64,000 bases of DNA from an uncultured Christensenellaceae bacterium (GCA_910587225.1 CAJULT010000003.1:18587-82586), one strand, 5' to 3'; shown: positions 29,499 through 38,995, numbered from the stretch's first letter. Made by a program: numbers and translations. Notes: generated by a model from the letters alone, not told the origin.

Positions 29499-30137
29499 CT
29501 AAAGTATTTCTTTTATTTTCTTATAAACCATATCAGCTAAATTTTTGTGTGAAGCTTCTGTCAAATGAACCCCATCAATTCCAGTTTCAAAATTTAAAGC
29601 AGACAAATAATGGCAACCATTTCTTTTCGCTGCCTCTCTAAAGTACTTTTCCAGTTGGACGCTTTTTCTTTCTGAAGTTTTATCATATTTTCCTTCAAAA
29701 TTTGAATTTGCTAATTTACCATTGACTTTGACAGGCGTTATAATAAGAATTTGTAGGTTTGTTGAATTATGTAAAACTCTTGATTTTATAGGTTTAATAA
29801 TGTAATTTTCAAGCATGTCGCCAATTTCTTTTGATGACTTGTCATATCTTACTTTTACTTCATTTGTTCCTAGCATTACAACAATTATATCAAGTGGATC
29901 ATGACTATCCAAGCAAGGTAGTAAGTAATCATAACCACTTCTACCTTCCTTGCCAGGTCTTGGATCATTTGATAAAATTGTGCGAGAGTTTAACCCCTCT
30001 TCAATAACACAATAGTCATTGCCAAGGTTTCTTTGCAAAACTTGAGTCCAACGTTGATTTTCATCAAATCTCTTATGGTCAGATCCCGAAATATAACCAT
30101 ATGTATTGCTATCGCCATAGCAAAGTATTCTTTTCAT
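29499..30137 (-). CDS. SGNH/GDSL hydrolase
   Basis: 212 residues, arylesterase/acyl-hydrolase type. Block I YGDSNTYG gives the nucleophile Ser, LGTNE is block III (Asn), and GIDGVHLTEASH supplies the Asp-His pair. Cytoplasmic (no signal). Removes acyl groups from small esters or carbohydrates; substrate unknown. TAAGGAG ribosome binding site. 38 bases after the ThyX-like gene, possibly co-transcribed. Confidence 0.9.
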   Translation of the reverse strand: MKRILCYGDSNTYGYISGSDHKRFDENQRWTQVLQRNLGNDYCVIEEGLNSRTILSNDPRPGKEGRSGYDYLLPCLDSHDPLDIIVVMLGTNEVKVRYDKSSKEIGDMLENYIIKPIKSRVLHNSTNLQILIITPVKVNGKLANSNFEGKYDKTSERKSVQLEKYFREAAKRNGCHYLSALNFETGIDGVHLTEASHKNLADMVYKKIKEIL

Positions 30138-30175
30138 TTATATATACTCCTTAGAATTTAATTATGTGGCATTTG

Positions 30176-31351
30176 TTATATTTCCCTGCTTCCGTTTACT
30201 CCGTCTTTAAACATGCAAGGAGATGGACATTTATAATCTGGGAAGGTACATCTTGAACCTTTTGCATATAGTTTTAGTCGTTCTGCTTTTGGATGATGAT
30301 TTGTTTCCAAAGCATCTATATATTTACTTAAAGTTGCATCAGTTTGATTGTTTATTTCAAGTTGAGCAAAAGTACACTTACGTTCTTTCATTTTTAAAAT
30401 AAAGTTTTCATATGTGCCTTTTTCATCAATACTTACAAGCATTCCTTGAGGATACTGTTTAACTTGCGAATTGCAATCATTAAGCCATTTTTCAACCAGT
30501 TCCTTATGTTGAGAAAGAATAGGCGGAACATAAAATTCTGGCTTTGGCAAAAGATGCATGTTATAAGATAGAGTTCGATGTCTGAGCGCTTGTGCAAGAT
30601 GTTCAAAAGAACCTTTATAAGTCGTTGCATATACATCACCAAAGTATTCGGTTAACATAGGTTCATCATCTCTAGTCATAAGTGAAAACTCTCTATTTTT
30701 ATTATTTGCAGCAAGCATTTCATCAAGATAAGGCGTGCTTTCAAAACCATGCATCAAATCCTTCATAGCAGAAATTAGTTTTATTTCAAAATCTGTTTTG
30801 CCCTCTTTTGAAACAAATCTTTGCAGAAAATTATATAAAATGTTGAGCTGCCTATATGTAGTAGAATATATCATAGGAGTTGGAGTAAAAACTGAAGTTA
30901 GGTATCGCGCATTTTCTTGTGCCAGCTTATGAATTCTCTTGTCGTCAAAAAATTTTGGATAAGAAGCTTGATATTTTTCTTTTATAAGTTTTGTAAAAAT
31001 TTCAACCCAATTATCATAAAGAAGCTCACACTCGCTACTCATCGACATTTTGGTATATCTTGCTGATTTTTCACTTGTCGTGTACATCTTTTCATTATTA
31101 ATAAACATTGCTAATATTTTTGGTATTCCATCTATAAATAGGCTTACCTGCTCATGATCATATACGCTGTGGTGTTGGTTTTGCTTGGTTTGAAGTACTC
31201 GCCTTTGAGTCTTTGCTGGGTCTTCATTTACAAGGTCTTCAAATGAGCCTGGCATATAGCAAATTCCAGCAGCCTTACCACTAAAATCGTCAAATTCTTC
31301 TTTTGCCGCTATGTAATTTATTTTAGTAGACGCTATAATTTTAACTTTCAT
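30176..31351 (-). CDS. Tandem ThyX-like protein (flavin-dependent thymidylate synthase family)
   Basis: 391 residues, nearly twice a normal ThyX. The N-terminal unit has HHSVYDHEQVSLFIDGI, SEKSARY and a later ENARYLTSVF / YRQLNILYNFLQRF, in the order of ThyX motifs, but the RHR dUMP/FAD motif position reads NNE. The C-terminal unit has SFEHLAQALRHRTLSYNM (intact RHR) and CTFAQLEI. It ends with a Cys pair (YKCPSPC). ThyX makes dTMP from dUMP with methylene-tetrahydrofolate; the divergent neighbour glyA makes that cofactor. Activity uncertain because motifs are split between units. Confidence 0.75.
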   Translation of the reverse strand: MKVKIIASTKINYIAAKEEFDDFSGKAAGICYMPGSFEDLVNEDPAKTQRRVLQTKQNQHHSVYDHEQVSLFIDGIPKILAMFINNEKMYTTSEKSARYTKMSMSSECELLYDNWVEIFTKLIKEKYQASYPKFFDDKRIHKLAQENARYLTSVFTPTPMIYSTTYRQLNILYNFLQRFVSKEGKTDFEIKLISAMKDLMHGFESTPYLDEMLAANNKNREFSLMTRDDEPMLTEYFGDVYATTYKGSFEHLAQALRHRTLSYNMHLLPKPEFYVPPILSQHKELVEKWLNDCNSQVKQYPQGMLVSIDEKGTYENFILKMKERKCTFAQLEINNQTDATLSKYIDALETNHHPKAERLKLYAKGSRCTFPDYKCPSPCMFKDGVNGSREI

Positions 31352-31391
31352 TTTCCCCTCACACTTTAAGTATACAATAAGAAGCTTTTAC

Positions 31392-31410
31392 TGTCAAAAT
31401 ATTTGTCGAA
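31392..31410. promoter_or_regulatory. Possible Spo0A box pair (thyX-like / glyA)
   Basis: TGTCAAA at 31392-31398 and TTTGTCGAA at 31402-31410 match the 0A box TTTGTCRAA, in the divergent intergenic region. Confidence 0.35.
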
Positions 31411-31473
31411 ATTGCGAAAATTATTTTTATTAAACTAGGTCTTTATGGTAAAATACAAGCGGAGGGATGAATA

Positions 31474-32712
31474 ATGAACCGATTAAAAGAAGTGGACATT
31501 GACGTATATAATGCCATCAAAAAAGAAGAAAAAAGACAGAAGGAATATATTGAACTTATCGCAAGTGAAAATATTGTTAGCAGCGCAGTTAAAGAGGCTG
31601 TGGGAAGCGTCCTTACTAACAAATACGCAGAAGGTTATCCGGGAAAACGATATTATTGCGGCTGCGAAAACGTGGACATTATTGAAAGCCTTGCAATAGA
31701 GCGAGCAAAAAAATTATTTGGTGCTGAGCATGCTAATGTTCAACCGCACTCTGGCGCAAGCGCAAACTTTGCGGTATTTGAAGCACTTTTAAAGCCGGGC
31801 GATACTGTACTAGGCATGTCCCTACCTGCGGGCGGACACCTTACACATGGAACTAAGGTAAATGTTTCAGGCAAGTTCTTTAACGCTATTAGTTACGGCG
31901 TAAACCCTGACAGCGAACAAATTGATTATGACCAGGTACAAAGGCTTGCTACTGAGCATAAACCGAAGCTAATCATAGCTGGGGCAAGTGCGTATCCGCG
32001 TAAAATTGATTTTAAAAGATTTAGAGAAATTGCTGACAGCGTTGGAGCTTACCTTATGGTTGACATGGCGCATATCGCTGGACTTGTAGCTGCGGGGCTA
32101 CATGAAAACCCATGTAAGTATGCAGATATTGTTACCACAACCACACATAAAACCCTGCGCGGCCCAAGAGGAGGGCTAATTCTTTGCAAAGCGGAATACG
32201 CTAAAAAGATTGATAGCGCAGTCTTTCCAGGCACGCAAGGCGGCCCACTTGAACATATTATTGCAGGCAAGGCGGTAATGTTTAAGGAAGCGCTAAGTCC
32301 TAAGTTTAAAGAATATCAAAAACAAGTAATTAAAAATTGCAAGGTGCTAGGAGATGAACTTAAAAAGTATGGGTTCCGACTAGTTGCGGGCGGAACAGAC
32401 AATCACCTCATCCTTGTTGATCTCACTCCGTTTAATGCCACAGGCAAAGAAATATCTGAGCTTCTACACAAGGCGCACATAACTACAAATAAAAACAGCA
32501 TTCCAAACGAAACACTACCACCTACCGTTACTAGCGGTCTGCGACTTGGCACGCCTGCCGTTACCACACTCGGCATGAAAGAGCCAGAAATGAAACTAAT
32601 TGCCTCTCTCATATACAAGATTGTAACCGAAAGAGAGGCGGCAGTTAAAGAAGTTACGGCGCAGGTTAAGGCGCTCATGAAAAGATTTCCATTTTCAGGC
32701 GTTAACTCTTAA
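31474..32712 (+). CDS. glyA: Serine hydroxymethyltransferase
   Basis: 412 residues, the normal length. Fold-type I PLP enzyme converting serine and tetrahydrofolate to glycine and methylene-tetrahydrofolate. The PLP lysine lies in [15 protein letters not shown]-terminal [11 protein letters not shown] is the family signature. GCGGAGGGAT ribosome binding site; TAAAAT -10 at 31448-31453. Terminator after the stop. Confidence 0.97.
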   Translation: MNRLKEVDIDVYNAIKKEEKRQKEYIELIASENIVSSAVKEAVGSVLTNKYAEGYPGKRYYCGCENVDIIESLAIERAKKLFGAEHANVQPHSGASANFAVFEALLKPGDTVLGMSLPAGGHLTHGTKVNVSGKFFNAISYGVNPDSEQIDYDQVQRLATEHKPKLIIAGASAYPRKIDFKRFREIADSVGAYLMVDMAHIAGLVAAGLHENPCKYADIVTTTTHKTLRGPRGGLILCKAEYAKKIDSAVFPGTQGGPLEHIIAGKAVMFKEALSPKFKEYQKQVIKNCKVLGDELKKYGFRLVAGGTDNHLILVDLTPFNATGKEISELLHKAHITTNKNSIPNETLPPTVTSGLRLGTPAVTTLGMKEPEMKLIASLIYKIVTEREAAVKEVTAQVKALMKRFPFSGVNS

Positions 32713-32721
32713 AAATTATAA

Positions 32722-32755
32722 TAACTCACAGCAAAGCCGCTGTGAGTTTATTTAT
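32722..32755 (+). terminator. glyA terminator
   Basis: AACTCACAGC / GCTGTGAGTT hairpin with T-rich 3' side. Confidence 0.82.
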
Positions 32756-32790
32756 AGAATAAGTTTTGTATTTTTTCACATACTAAATGC

Positions 32791-33840
32791 ATGAAAAAGA
32801 TATTATTTGCGTCGCTTGCGCTTCCGTTATTTTTAGTTCCCACTGCTGCACCTTGTATGGCAGAAGAAGTAGAGCTTATCAATTACCAGCTTTTTGATGA
32901 AAATGAAAATCTCTTAACCGAGCGGGTTGATATTGAAGTGGGAGATAAATTTATTGATAAAAACTTTAACGAGTTTGAAGTTTATCTTGTAGACAAAACG
33001 CAGGGCAAAGCAAAAGCAAAATTTGTCCGCACCTATGAAAGACCTAAAATCTCAAAAAAAAGTGAAGTATCACCCATTTCATCCAAACCTAAAAAGATAG
33101 CACTTTACATGACACACAACGATGAAAGCTATCTAATAGGCGATGGTTACGACAGTATTTATGGTGCTGGCGGAATTCATGATGTGGCAAAAGCCCTCAA
33201 AAGCGAACTTTCAAAAAAAGGAGTCAATGTAGAACTTAACGAAACGTTACATGTTCCCCACAATAGCAGCGCATACACTAGAAGTAACACTACTGCAAAA
33301 GCACTATTAAAAAACTCCCCTGACGCCATATTTGACATCCACAGGGACGGAACAAGCCGAAACTATTACCTTGCCAATGTGAACGGCAAAGAGCGTAGCA
33401 AGGTGCGCATTGTACTAGGTCAATCCAATTCTAATAGCGCCGCAAACCTTCAATTCGCAATGTATCTTATGAGTGTGGCAGAGATTGATTATCCATGGCT
33501 ATTCCACGATATATACTGGGGCAAAGGGCATTATAATCAAGCCCTATCTAATAAGGCGCTACTTTTCGAAATGGGAACACATACTATCGAAAAAGACTAT
33601 GTTTTAGAAACGACAACAGCGCTTGCAGACGTTATTAATACCTGCCTGTACGGGACAAAAGTTGATAATGAAAACAATCTTATAGTCGGAGACAATAATG
33701 GTAACACAGTAAACGAAAACTTAAATACTCAAACAAATGTATTACCTATAATATTGATCCCATCCGCACTAGGTGGAGCGGCAATTGTAGCTACAATAAT
33801 CATCTCTTGCAAGAAGACGAAAAAATCAAAAAAGAAATAA
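32791..33840 (+). CDS. spoIIP: Stage II sporulation protein P (SpoIIP)
   Basis: 349 residues. Signal peptide to about residue 24, a spacer, then the amidase/endopeptidase domain from about 100 to 290 with IALYMTHNDESY, the FDIHRDG motif and LLFEMGTHT. A C-terminal transmembrane helix (IILIPSALGGAAIVATII) and Lys-rich tail follow. SpoIIP with SpoIID and SpoIIM strips peptidoglycan during engulfment. No Shine-Dalgarno; a CATACTAA element (32779-32786) 15 bases after GAATAAG resembles a sigma-E promoter but lies only 4 bases from the ATG. B. subtilis SpoIIP carries its membrane anchor at the N-terminus; here a second anchor is C-terminal. Confidence 0.9.
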   Translation: MKKILFASLALPLFLVPTAAPCMAEEVELINYQLFDENENLLTERVDIEVGDKFIDKNFNEFEVYLVDKTQGKAKAKFVRTYERPKISKKSEVSPISSKPKKIALYMTHNDESYLIGDGYDSIYGAGGIHDVAKALKSELSKKGVNVELNETLHVPHNSSAYTRSNTTAKALLKNSPDAIFDIHRDGTSRNYYLANVNGKERSKVRIVLGQSNSNSAANLQFAMYLMSVAEIDYPWLFHDIYWGKGHYNQALSNKALLFEMGTHTIEKDYVLETTTALADVINTCLYGTKVDNENNLIVGDNNGNTVNENLNTQTNVLPIILIPSALGGAAIVATIIISCKKTKKSKKK

Positions 33841-33870
33841 AAAAGAAAGCGAACTTCGCTTTCTTTTTAT
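33841..33870. terminator. spoIIP terminator
   Basis: AAAAGAAAGC / GCTTTCTTTT hairpin followed by TATTAT; can also serve the convergent gene. Confidence 0.82.
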
Positions 33871-33902
33871 TATATAGTTAAACCAGCCCATACTTAATAG
33901 CT

Positions 33903-35042
33903 CTACTTAACATATTTTTTATATTCTTTCAAATACTCGGCTGCTGTGTCGTCCCAATTTTTAGGGATCATCTGCTCTGCCTTGTCGCCCACCTCTTTGA
34001 TTCTTTTCTTATTAGCAAGAAGCTCTATAATCTTATCAGCGAATATCTTGACATCATGTTCAACAATAAAGCCAGATACTTCGTTTTCTATGCGTTCACT
34101 GCTGCCAGTACCTTTCAAGGTAATTGATGGAGTGTGATTTAAAGCCGCCTCAACAATTGTAAGTGGGTCATTGTCAAATATGGAAGGGAATGGGAAAAGA
34201 TCTGCCGCGCTATAAAGTGACCCTAGCAGTTTTTTATCGGTTATCTGCCCAGTAAAGATTACATTATCACCAATGCCCTGCTTAGCGCAATAGTCTTTAA
34301 AATATTGGTCATCAAGACCATGCCCAACAAAAATCATTTTAAAATCAATTCCTGCCTCTTTTACAAGTTTTAAAGCATCGATTGTAAATTGAAGATTTTT
34401 AAATTTAACAATATGTCCTACATAAAGAAGAATGTTATCTTTTTCACTTAGTCCATATTTCTCATAGGCAAGTAGTTTGTTTTTATCCACATTTTCAACA
34501 CGGGTAAAATTAGCGCCATTTTTTACAACATGCGCCTCACCATTATAGCCATATAACTTAATTTCATCTTTAAGGTCATGAGATACTAAATACACTCCTT
34601 GAACCTTTTTAAGTTTCTTACCCATGTTTTTTAGAAATGCATTGACAATAGTTTTTGACTTACAACTTCTCTCAAGTGCAGTTTTAAACTTTGTATGCAC
34701 TGTCATAATAATTGGAACGTTATTCTTCTTTGCAAACTTAATTGCATATTTGGAAATAGGCATTGGAGTTTGGCAGTGAATAATGTCAGGCATAAATTCC
34801 TTAACCTGCTTTTTAAACTTTCCAGAAATTCCCGGCAAAGCACAAATATCATTATCACTTACTTTAAAGCTTTTAGTTCTAAAAACTTTAAATGGAAATT
34901 CGTCCTTATATTTCTTATTGTATGTAGGTGCGCAAACTGCCACCTCATGATGTTTTGCAAGAGCTGTTGCGAGCCCTAAAACAGCATTTTCAGTCCCACC
35001 AACGCCTGGCAAAAAACTATCAGTAAATATTGCTATTCTCAT
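33903..35042 (-). CDS. GT4 glycosyltransferase
   Basis: 379 residues, GT-B fold. N-terminal SFLPGVGGTENAVLGLATAL, C-terminal nucleotide-sugar region with ILLYVGHIVKFKN and the acidic motif FDNDPLTIVEAALN. Resembles the diacylglycerol glucosyltransferases and other lipid glycosyltransferases, so likely adds a hexose to a membrane lipid at the cytoplasmic face. AAAAGGAGA ribosome binding site and own promoter. Confidence 0.88.
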   Translation of the reverse strand: MRIAIFTDSFLPGVGGTENAVLGLATALAKHHEVAVCAPTYNKKYKDEFPFKVFRTKSFKVSDNDICALPGISGKFKKQVKEFMPDIIHCQTPMPISKYAIKFAKKNNVPIIMTVHTKFKTALERSCKSKTIVNAFLKNMGKKLKKVQGVYLVSHDLKDEIKLYGYNGEAHVVKNGANFTRVENVDKNKLLAYEKYGLSEKDNILLYVGHIVKFKNLQFTIDALKLVKEAGIDFKMIFVGHGLDDQYFKDYCAKQGIGDNVIFTGQITDKKLLGSLYSAADLFPFPSIFDNDPLTIVEAALNHTPSITLKGTGSSERIENEVSGFIVEHDVKIFADKIIELLANKKRIKEVGDKAEQMIPKNWDDTAAEYLKEYKKYVK

Positions 35043-35060
35043 GTTTATCTCCTTTTAGCA

Positions 35061-35089
35061 AGTATGACCTTTTTAAAATTTATTGTCAA
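35061..35089 (-). promoter_or_regulatory. Promoter of GT4 gene
   Basis: Minus strand TTGACA (35084-35089), 17-base spacer, CATACT (35061-35066). Confidence 0.7.
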
Positions 35090-35103
35090 GTAAAAGACAG
35101 CAA

Positions 35104-35126
35104 AAAAGATGCCCATGGCATCTTTT
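35104..35126 (-). terminator. Terminator of membrane protein gene
   Basis: AAAAGATGCC / GGCATCTTTT hairpin with T run on the minus strand. Confidence 0.85.
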
Positions 35127-36147
35127 AATAATTAACGTAAAGTAAAAACTGAGTAAAGTTAAACATTCCTATTACACAGATAATCGCCCCTACAACGCTG
35201 CAAAGCAGGTCGATCATTCCAAGCCAATTGCGAGTTTTAATAAACTTCTTGAAATTTAAGAACATATTTGCAAGACAAAGCGCCAAAACCACACCGAGAA
35301 GAATATAAGCAACTCTATGCCCAATCTCTAAATAAGGATAAACGCTTGCCTCTTGTCCAGGAACGATATGTGTGTCAAGTAATTTTTTTACAATCCCTTT
35401 CATCGAATAAGTAAATACACCGACAAACAATCCCATAAAGCCTAGACCTAAATTGGTAGACGCTTTGAAATCTGCAAAACTTCCATGAGTTGATATAAAC
35501 CCAAATGGAAGAAATAACAACAACGAGAATACAATGACGAGAATATTATGTTCAACCATGTTTGTGTATGCGCCGATAGCACCATGCATCATTGTATGAG
35601 AATTTATCGTCATCCAAATAGTAATCGCTAAAAGCAGCGTGGTCAAAATACTGTTAATTATAAGGGATTTTCTATCTTTTGAAACAAGAATAGAAAACAT
35701 TGCATAAACCACTAGTCCCCATTGAAGAAGATTCAGGTAATAATATACATTCCAATATTGCGTCGCCCCTTTTCCCGCAAACAAAGAGACAAGAATTATT
35801 GAAAGAACTAAGCAAACGCCACTAAGTACAAGACCGATTATTTTTTCATATTTTAATAAGAAATTATAGATCTTATTAATAAATCCATTATTACAAATTG
35901 TTTTTTGTTCATACGCTTGCCCATCTTTTTTTGATGCCACCATATATATAATAAGATAGATAATGTTTACTGCCATAAAGGCAAGCACACCAAATCCAAA
36001 ACTAGTGATTAGGCGCAGTGCGGTATGGGTAAGCCCATTGGTAAGTTCTTGCACAAGATACAAAAAGCCCCCTACCAGCAATAAAATTGGTGTAAAAATT
36101 GTTAAATACTTTTTTATCTCTTGCAAAACTCGTAAACTTTTTTTCAT
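35125..36147 (-). CDS. Polytopic membrane protein, unknown, 340 aa
   Basis: About nine transmembrane helices, arranged after a short amphipathic N-terminus. No transporter or enzyme signature recognised. ATG 36147 has a CGGAGGAAA ribosome binding site. It lies downstream of the GT80-like lipoprotein gene but a strong terminator between them limits read-through; some co-expression is possible. Confidence 0.8.
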   Translation of the reverse strand: MKKSLRVLQEIKKYLTIFTPILLLVGGFLYLVQELTNGLTHTALRLITSFGFGVLAFMAVNIIYLIIYMVASKKDGQAYEQKTICNNGFINKIYNFLLKYEKIIGLVLSGVCLVLSIILVSLFAGKGATQYWNVYYYLNLLQWGLVVYAMFSILVSKDRKSLIINSILTTLLLAITIWMTINSHTMMHGAIGAYTNMVEHNILVIVFSLLLFLPFGFISTHGSFADFKASTNLGLGFMGLFVGVFTYSMKGIVKKLLDTHIVPGQEASVYPYLEIGHRVAYILLGVVLALCLANMFLNFKKFIKTRNWLGMIDLLCSVVGAIICVIGMFNFTQFLLYVNY

Positions 36148-36162
36148 TTTTTCCTCCGGTAT

Positions 36163-36188
36163 AAAAAAGGCGACTAGCGCCTTTTTTT
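36163..36188 (-). terminator. Terminator of GT80-like gene
   Basis: AAAAAAGGCG / CGCCTTTTTT hairpin on the minus strand, between two co-directional genes. Confidence 0.85.
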
Positions 36189-36193
36189 AATAT

Positions 36194-37987
36194 TTAAGCA
36201 TTTTTATTAACAATATTTCCGTAAGTATCAATAGTAAAATTACCTACATTTTCTGTTGTTACTTCACTGCTATTTGCAATAAGCCATGCTTCATATGCTG
36301 TTTTATATTTTTCGCTAAGGGTTGGATTACTTTCCGTATATTTTTCCATCAATGCTTTATAAGTATTGCCTTGATTTAGAATTAAAGTTGTAAACTCTTG
36401 ATTATCTCTATCCCAAACAAGAGTTCCATTGTCGTATCTTGTTTGCAGGTTACTCTCGTTAGCAAGAGTGCTTTTTCCTGAAAGCATTGCGAATTCAATT
36501 TGAATTGAAGCTTCATAACCTTTGTATGTTGAACTGCTAAGTCCACCAAGAACAAAATCATATCCAAGGTATGCAAAGTTTTCAGCTGCAACCCCGCCTG
36601 GCAGTATACCAACAAGTTTTCCTTCGCTATCATTTTTATAGAAAGAGTTTACCATATCAAACATAACCTGTGTTACATACTCGTTCGCCTCGCCAGAAAC
36701 GCCACTTACATAAGTATAATTTCCGTCTTGCCAGTTTGCTCTAACATTTATAACTTCAGAAGGGTGTCCTTTATACAAGATATCATAAGTATCCCCGTAT
36801 AATCTCAAAGTTAATTTAAGTTCGTACACATATTCCATGTACATATTTGCCGCGAAAAGCTTAGCTCCGTCTGAAAGACTTGTTGCAGTAAGAGCATTGT
36901 ACATAATGTCATAGTCTTCCTTAGTCATGAAAACTTCCTTAAATGCCTCATCTAAATCATCATAATTTGAAACAAGTTGTGCTATATCTGTCATGTTAGC
37001 AACTTTTTCAGTTGATGAACTTTTTACACGAGTACCTATGAATACAAGTTTCTTGGAAGGAACAGTAGCATCTCCTACTTTCGTTCTTGTGAAGAGTTGG
37101 TCGGTTACCGCTCTATCAGCCCCAAACATAAGAGTGAGGTAATTTTCTTTTTGTGTTGCATTCAAGCTTTCAACATATTCACTGATAGATCTATAAGATA
37201 TGTTAGCTTTCTCCACGCCTTCCATATCTTCAATACCAAACACTCCGTAAAGCTTGCTTCCTTTAAGAACAGCATTTTTATCCAACTCATTTTTTAAGCC
37301 TGTCTTAGTTTGCATAATATAAGAAAACTGACCAAGACTTGCAAGAGCTAATGCGCTTTCGTGATTTTCAAGCACATAACCTTCTTGTCCATGACTATCA
37401 CGAATGGTTTTTAATTGCGCTTTACAAGAATTAACTCTTTCTTGATAGGCAACATACGCAGGATCTTCAACTTCATCTGAAGCTTTTATGTTTTGCACAT
37501 AATATTTGTAAGCATCGCTATAAGCGCCAGAACCATCTTCAACCATGACAAGTCTAAATTGGTCATCTTTTAGCCCAGCTTTAATTGCAGTTGCATAAAT
37601 TGCCATAGCGCTATAATCTCTACAATAGATGGTAAACTTTGCTCGACTATCTCTGCCTTGAATTTGCTCAATAGCGCGACCAATTGCAGAATTCATTTGA
37701 TTTACAATATCCGCATTTTCATTTTTGGTAGGATCAAATCCTAAGTTTTGAAATTGTGCTACGCTTCCAATACCTGAATAAGTCTTTCCTCTTTCAATAA
37801 AAGCGTAGGTATCATTTCCATTCTTAATACAATCTAGCGCTGCAATAACTGGCGGAATACTCGCCTGCGTTGCAACGATGTTGTACTCCTTTCCTTCTCC
37901 TCCATTGTTACAGCCGGTAAGTGCAACTCCGCAAGGAACTGCTGCGCATGCGAGTGCTAGCGCTGCGCCAATGATTTTTTTCTTCAT
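36194..37987 (-). CDS. GT80 (sialyltransferase)-like surface lipoprotein, 597 aa
   Basis: Signal peptide with lipobox LTGC (Cys26). The rest follows the motif order of Pasteurella/Photobacterium GT80 sialyltransferases: VEDGSG near 149-154 (YDDGS, catalytic Asp), LNATQKENYLTLMFGAD near 275 (LTPEQQAFYLTLVGF), KLVFIGTR (FIFTGTT), DILYKGHP near 403-409 (FKGHP, catalytic His) and GGLSSSTYKG near 481-490 (GGVASSLYF, nucleotide phosphate-binding Ser). Photobacterium members are also lipoproteins, so anchoring is not unprecedented. The donor sugar could be CMP-sialic acid or a related CMP-sugar; no CMP-sugar genes are in view. Promoter has a 10-G tract. AAAGGAGAGGG ribosome binding site. Confidence 0.7.
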   Translation of the reverse strand: MKKKIIGAALALACAAVPCGVALTGCNNGGEGKEYNIVATQASIPPVIAALDCIKNGNDTYAFIERGKTYSGIGSVAQFQNLGFDPTKNENADIVNQMNSAIGRAIEQIQGRDSRAKFTIYCRDYSAMAIYATAIKAGLKDDQFRLVMVEDGSGAYSDAYKYYVQNIKASDEVEDPAYVAYQERVNSCKAQLKTIRDSHGQEGYVLENHESALALASLGQFSYIMQTKTGLKNELDKNAVLKGSKLYGVFGIEDMEGVEKANISYRSISEYVESLNATQKENYLTLMFGADRAVTDQLFTRTKVGDATVPSKKLVFIGTRVKSSSTEKVANMTDIAQLVSNYDDLDEAFKEVFMTKEDYDIMYNALTATSLSDGAKLFAANMYMEYVYELKLTLRLYGDTYDILYKGHPSEVINVRANWQDGNYTYVSGVSGEANEYVTQVMFDMVNSFYKNDSEGKLVGILPGGVAAENFAYLGYDFVLGGLSSSTYKGYEASIQIEFAMLSGKSTLANESNLQTRYDNGTLVWDRDNQEFTTLILNQGNTYKALMEKYTESNPTLSEKYKTAYEAWLIANSSEVTTENVGNFTIDTYGNIVNKNA

Positions 37988-38031
37988 AAACCCTCTCCTT
38001 TTTTTATTTTGAATTTGTTTTATTCGTTATT

Positions 38032-38063
38032 AGTTTAGCAAATCCCCCCCCCCGTGCTGTCAA
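38032..38063 (-). promoter_or_regulatory. Promoter with poly-G spacer, likely phase variable
   Basis: Minus strand TTGACA (38058-38063), a 20-base spacer containing ten G, then TGC-TAAACT (extended -10, 38032-38037). A tract of 7 or 8 G would give the optimal 17-18 spacing, so changes in G number should switch expression of the GT80-like gene. Confidence 0.65.
38044..38053. repeat. Homopolymer C10/G10 tract
   Basis: Ten consecutive C on the plus strand in otherwise A/T-rich DNA, between -35 and -10 elements. Confidence 0.9.
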
Positions 38064-38233
38064 GTAAATCATGCTTATTTTAGAAAATTGTTTTGATTAA
38101 AAAATTAGTCATCTAAAAAAGCACTAATTCCCTTTATTTTCGGGGAAAGGAGGGTTTATAAACTATTATAACCAGATTAAAAAATGCTCAAATCAAAAAA
38201 ATTTATTATTTTTTCTCTTCCTGCCGAATATTG

Positions 38234-38995
38234 TCATGGTCTTTTTATAGGCCTTAAATCCTTCCTTGCCTTGATTACAAAATTATCAAATCTTTTTTGC
38301 AGAGCAATGGTTTCCAAAAGCTCACTCTTTTTCTTGTACTTTTGAATTTCAAACGGCATTGGCTTATCAAATTGAACGCCGGTAAAATCATAATTGAATC
38401 CGCCTATCTCATTCCAATAATGCATTGTGCTGTGAGCCTCGCTTGTCACCTTTTTTATTCTTCCTTTAAACTTGTCGTACATACAAATGCATATAATTGC
38501 ACCATGCCCATAGAAAGCATTGTCCTCTCTCCAATTATCCCTGTCCTTTCCATAGCAAGTTTCTTCGCTGCAATACTTTTTAAACTTGAACGCTTCAAGA
38601 TAAATCTTAGTACGCTTTAAAGCAACAATGGTTTGCTGATTAAAGAGATTTAATGGACTTTCGGGAATCGGTATAACAAGATAGGTCTTCCCCTCAACCC
38701 TTGCAAAATATTCACTTTGGTTTGGCATTGGATTAAGCAAGTAATTTTTAAAGCTCTCATTCGCCTTGCCAAGTGCAATAATCAAATTGGCAGTATCTGA
38801 AAGCGAATTAATTAGTTCCACTTTTTTATCTACACCAAGCTCTGAAAGAAATTTTGCAAGAGAAATATTAAAGCCGTGCAATTTTATCTGTTTTGCGTCT
38901 TCACCCTTAATTTCTATATCGGCTTTGCTTGCAGCAATAACCACCTCGCCGCAACCTGCCGAAAGCATTACAATATCATTTTCAAGTTCTTTCAT
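38234..38995 (-). CDS. YunG-like protein with unknown N-terminal domain
   Basis: 253 residues from the ATG at 38995. The C-terminal half resembles the YunG family: GHGAIICICMYDKF, then HSTMHYWNEIGGFNYDFTGV (H-x-WN ... D-x-T-x-x-QF). The N-terminal half (SAGCGEVVIAAS, LSDTANLIIALGKANESF) is not recognised. An in-frame ATG at 39031 exists, but the promoter -10 TACAAT at 39002-39007 places +1 on the ATG at 38995, suggesting a leaderless mRNA; there is no Shine-Dalgarno. Confidence 0.65.
   Translation of the reverse strand: MKELENDIVMLSAGCGEVVIAASKADIEIKGEDAKQIKLHGFNISLAKFLSELGVDKKVELINSLSDTANLIIALGKANESFKNYLLNPMPNQSEYFARVEGKTYLVIPIPESPLNLFNQQTIVALKRTKIYLEAFKFKKYCSEETCYGKDRDNWREDNAFYGHGAIICICMYDKFKGRIKKVTSEAHSTMHYWNEIGGFNYDFTGVQFDKPMPFEIQKYKKKSELLETIALQKRFDNFVIKARKDLRPIKRP

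Noticed and set aside
32757..32786. Sigma-E promoter of spoIIP
   Set aside because: The match is fair but the -10 lies only 4 bases from the ATG, so the transcript would start inside the gene; kept only as a note.
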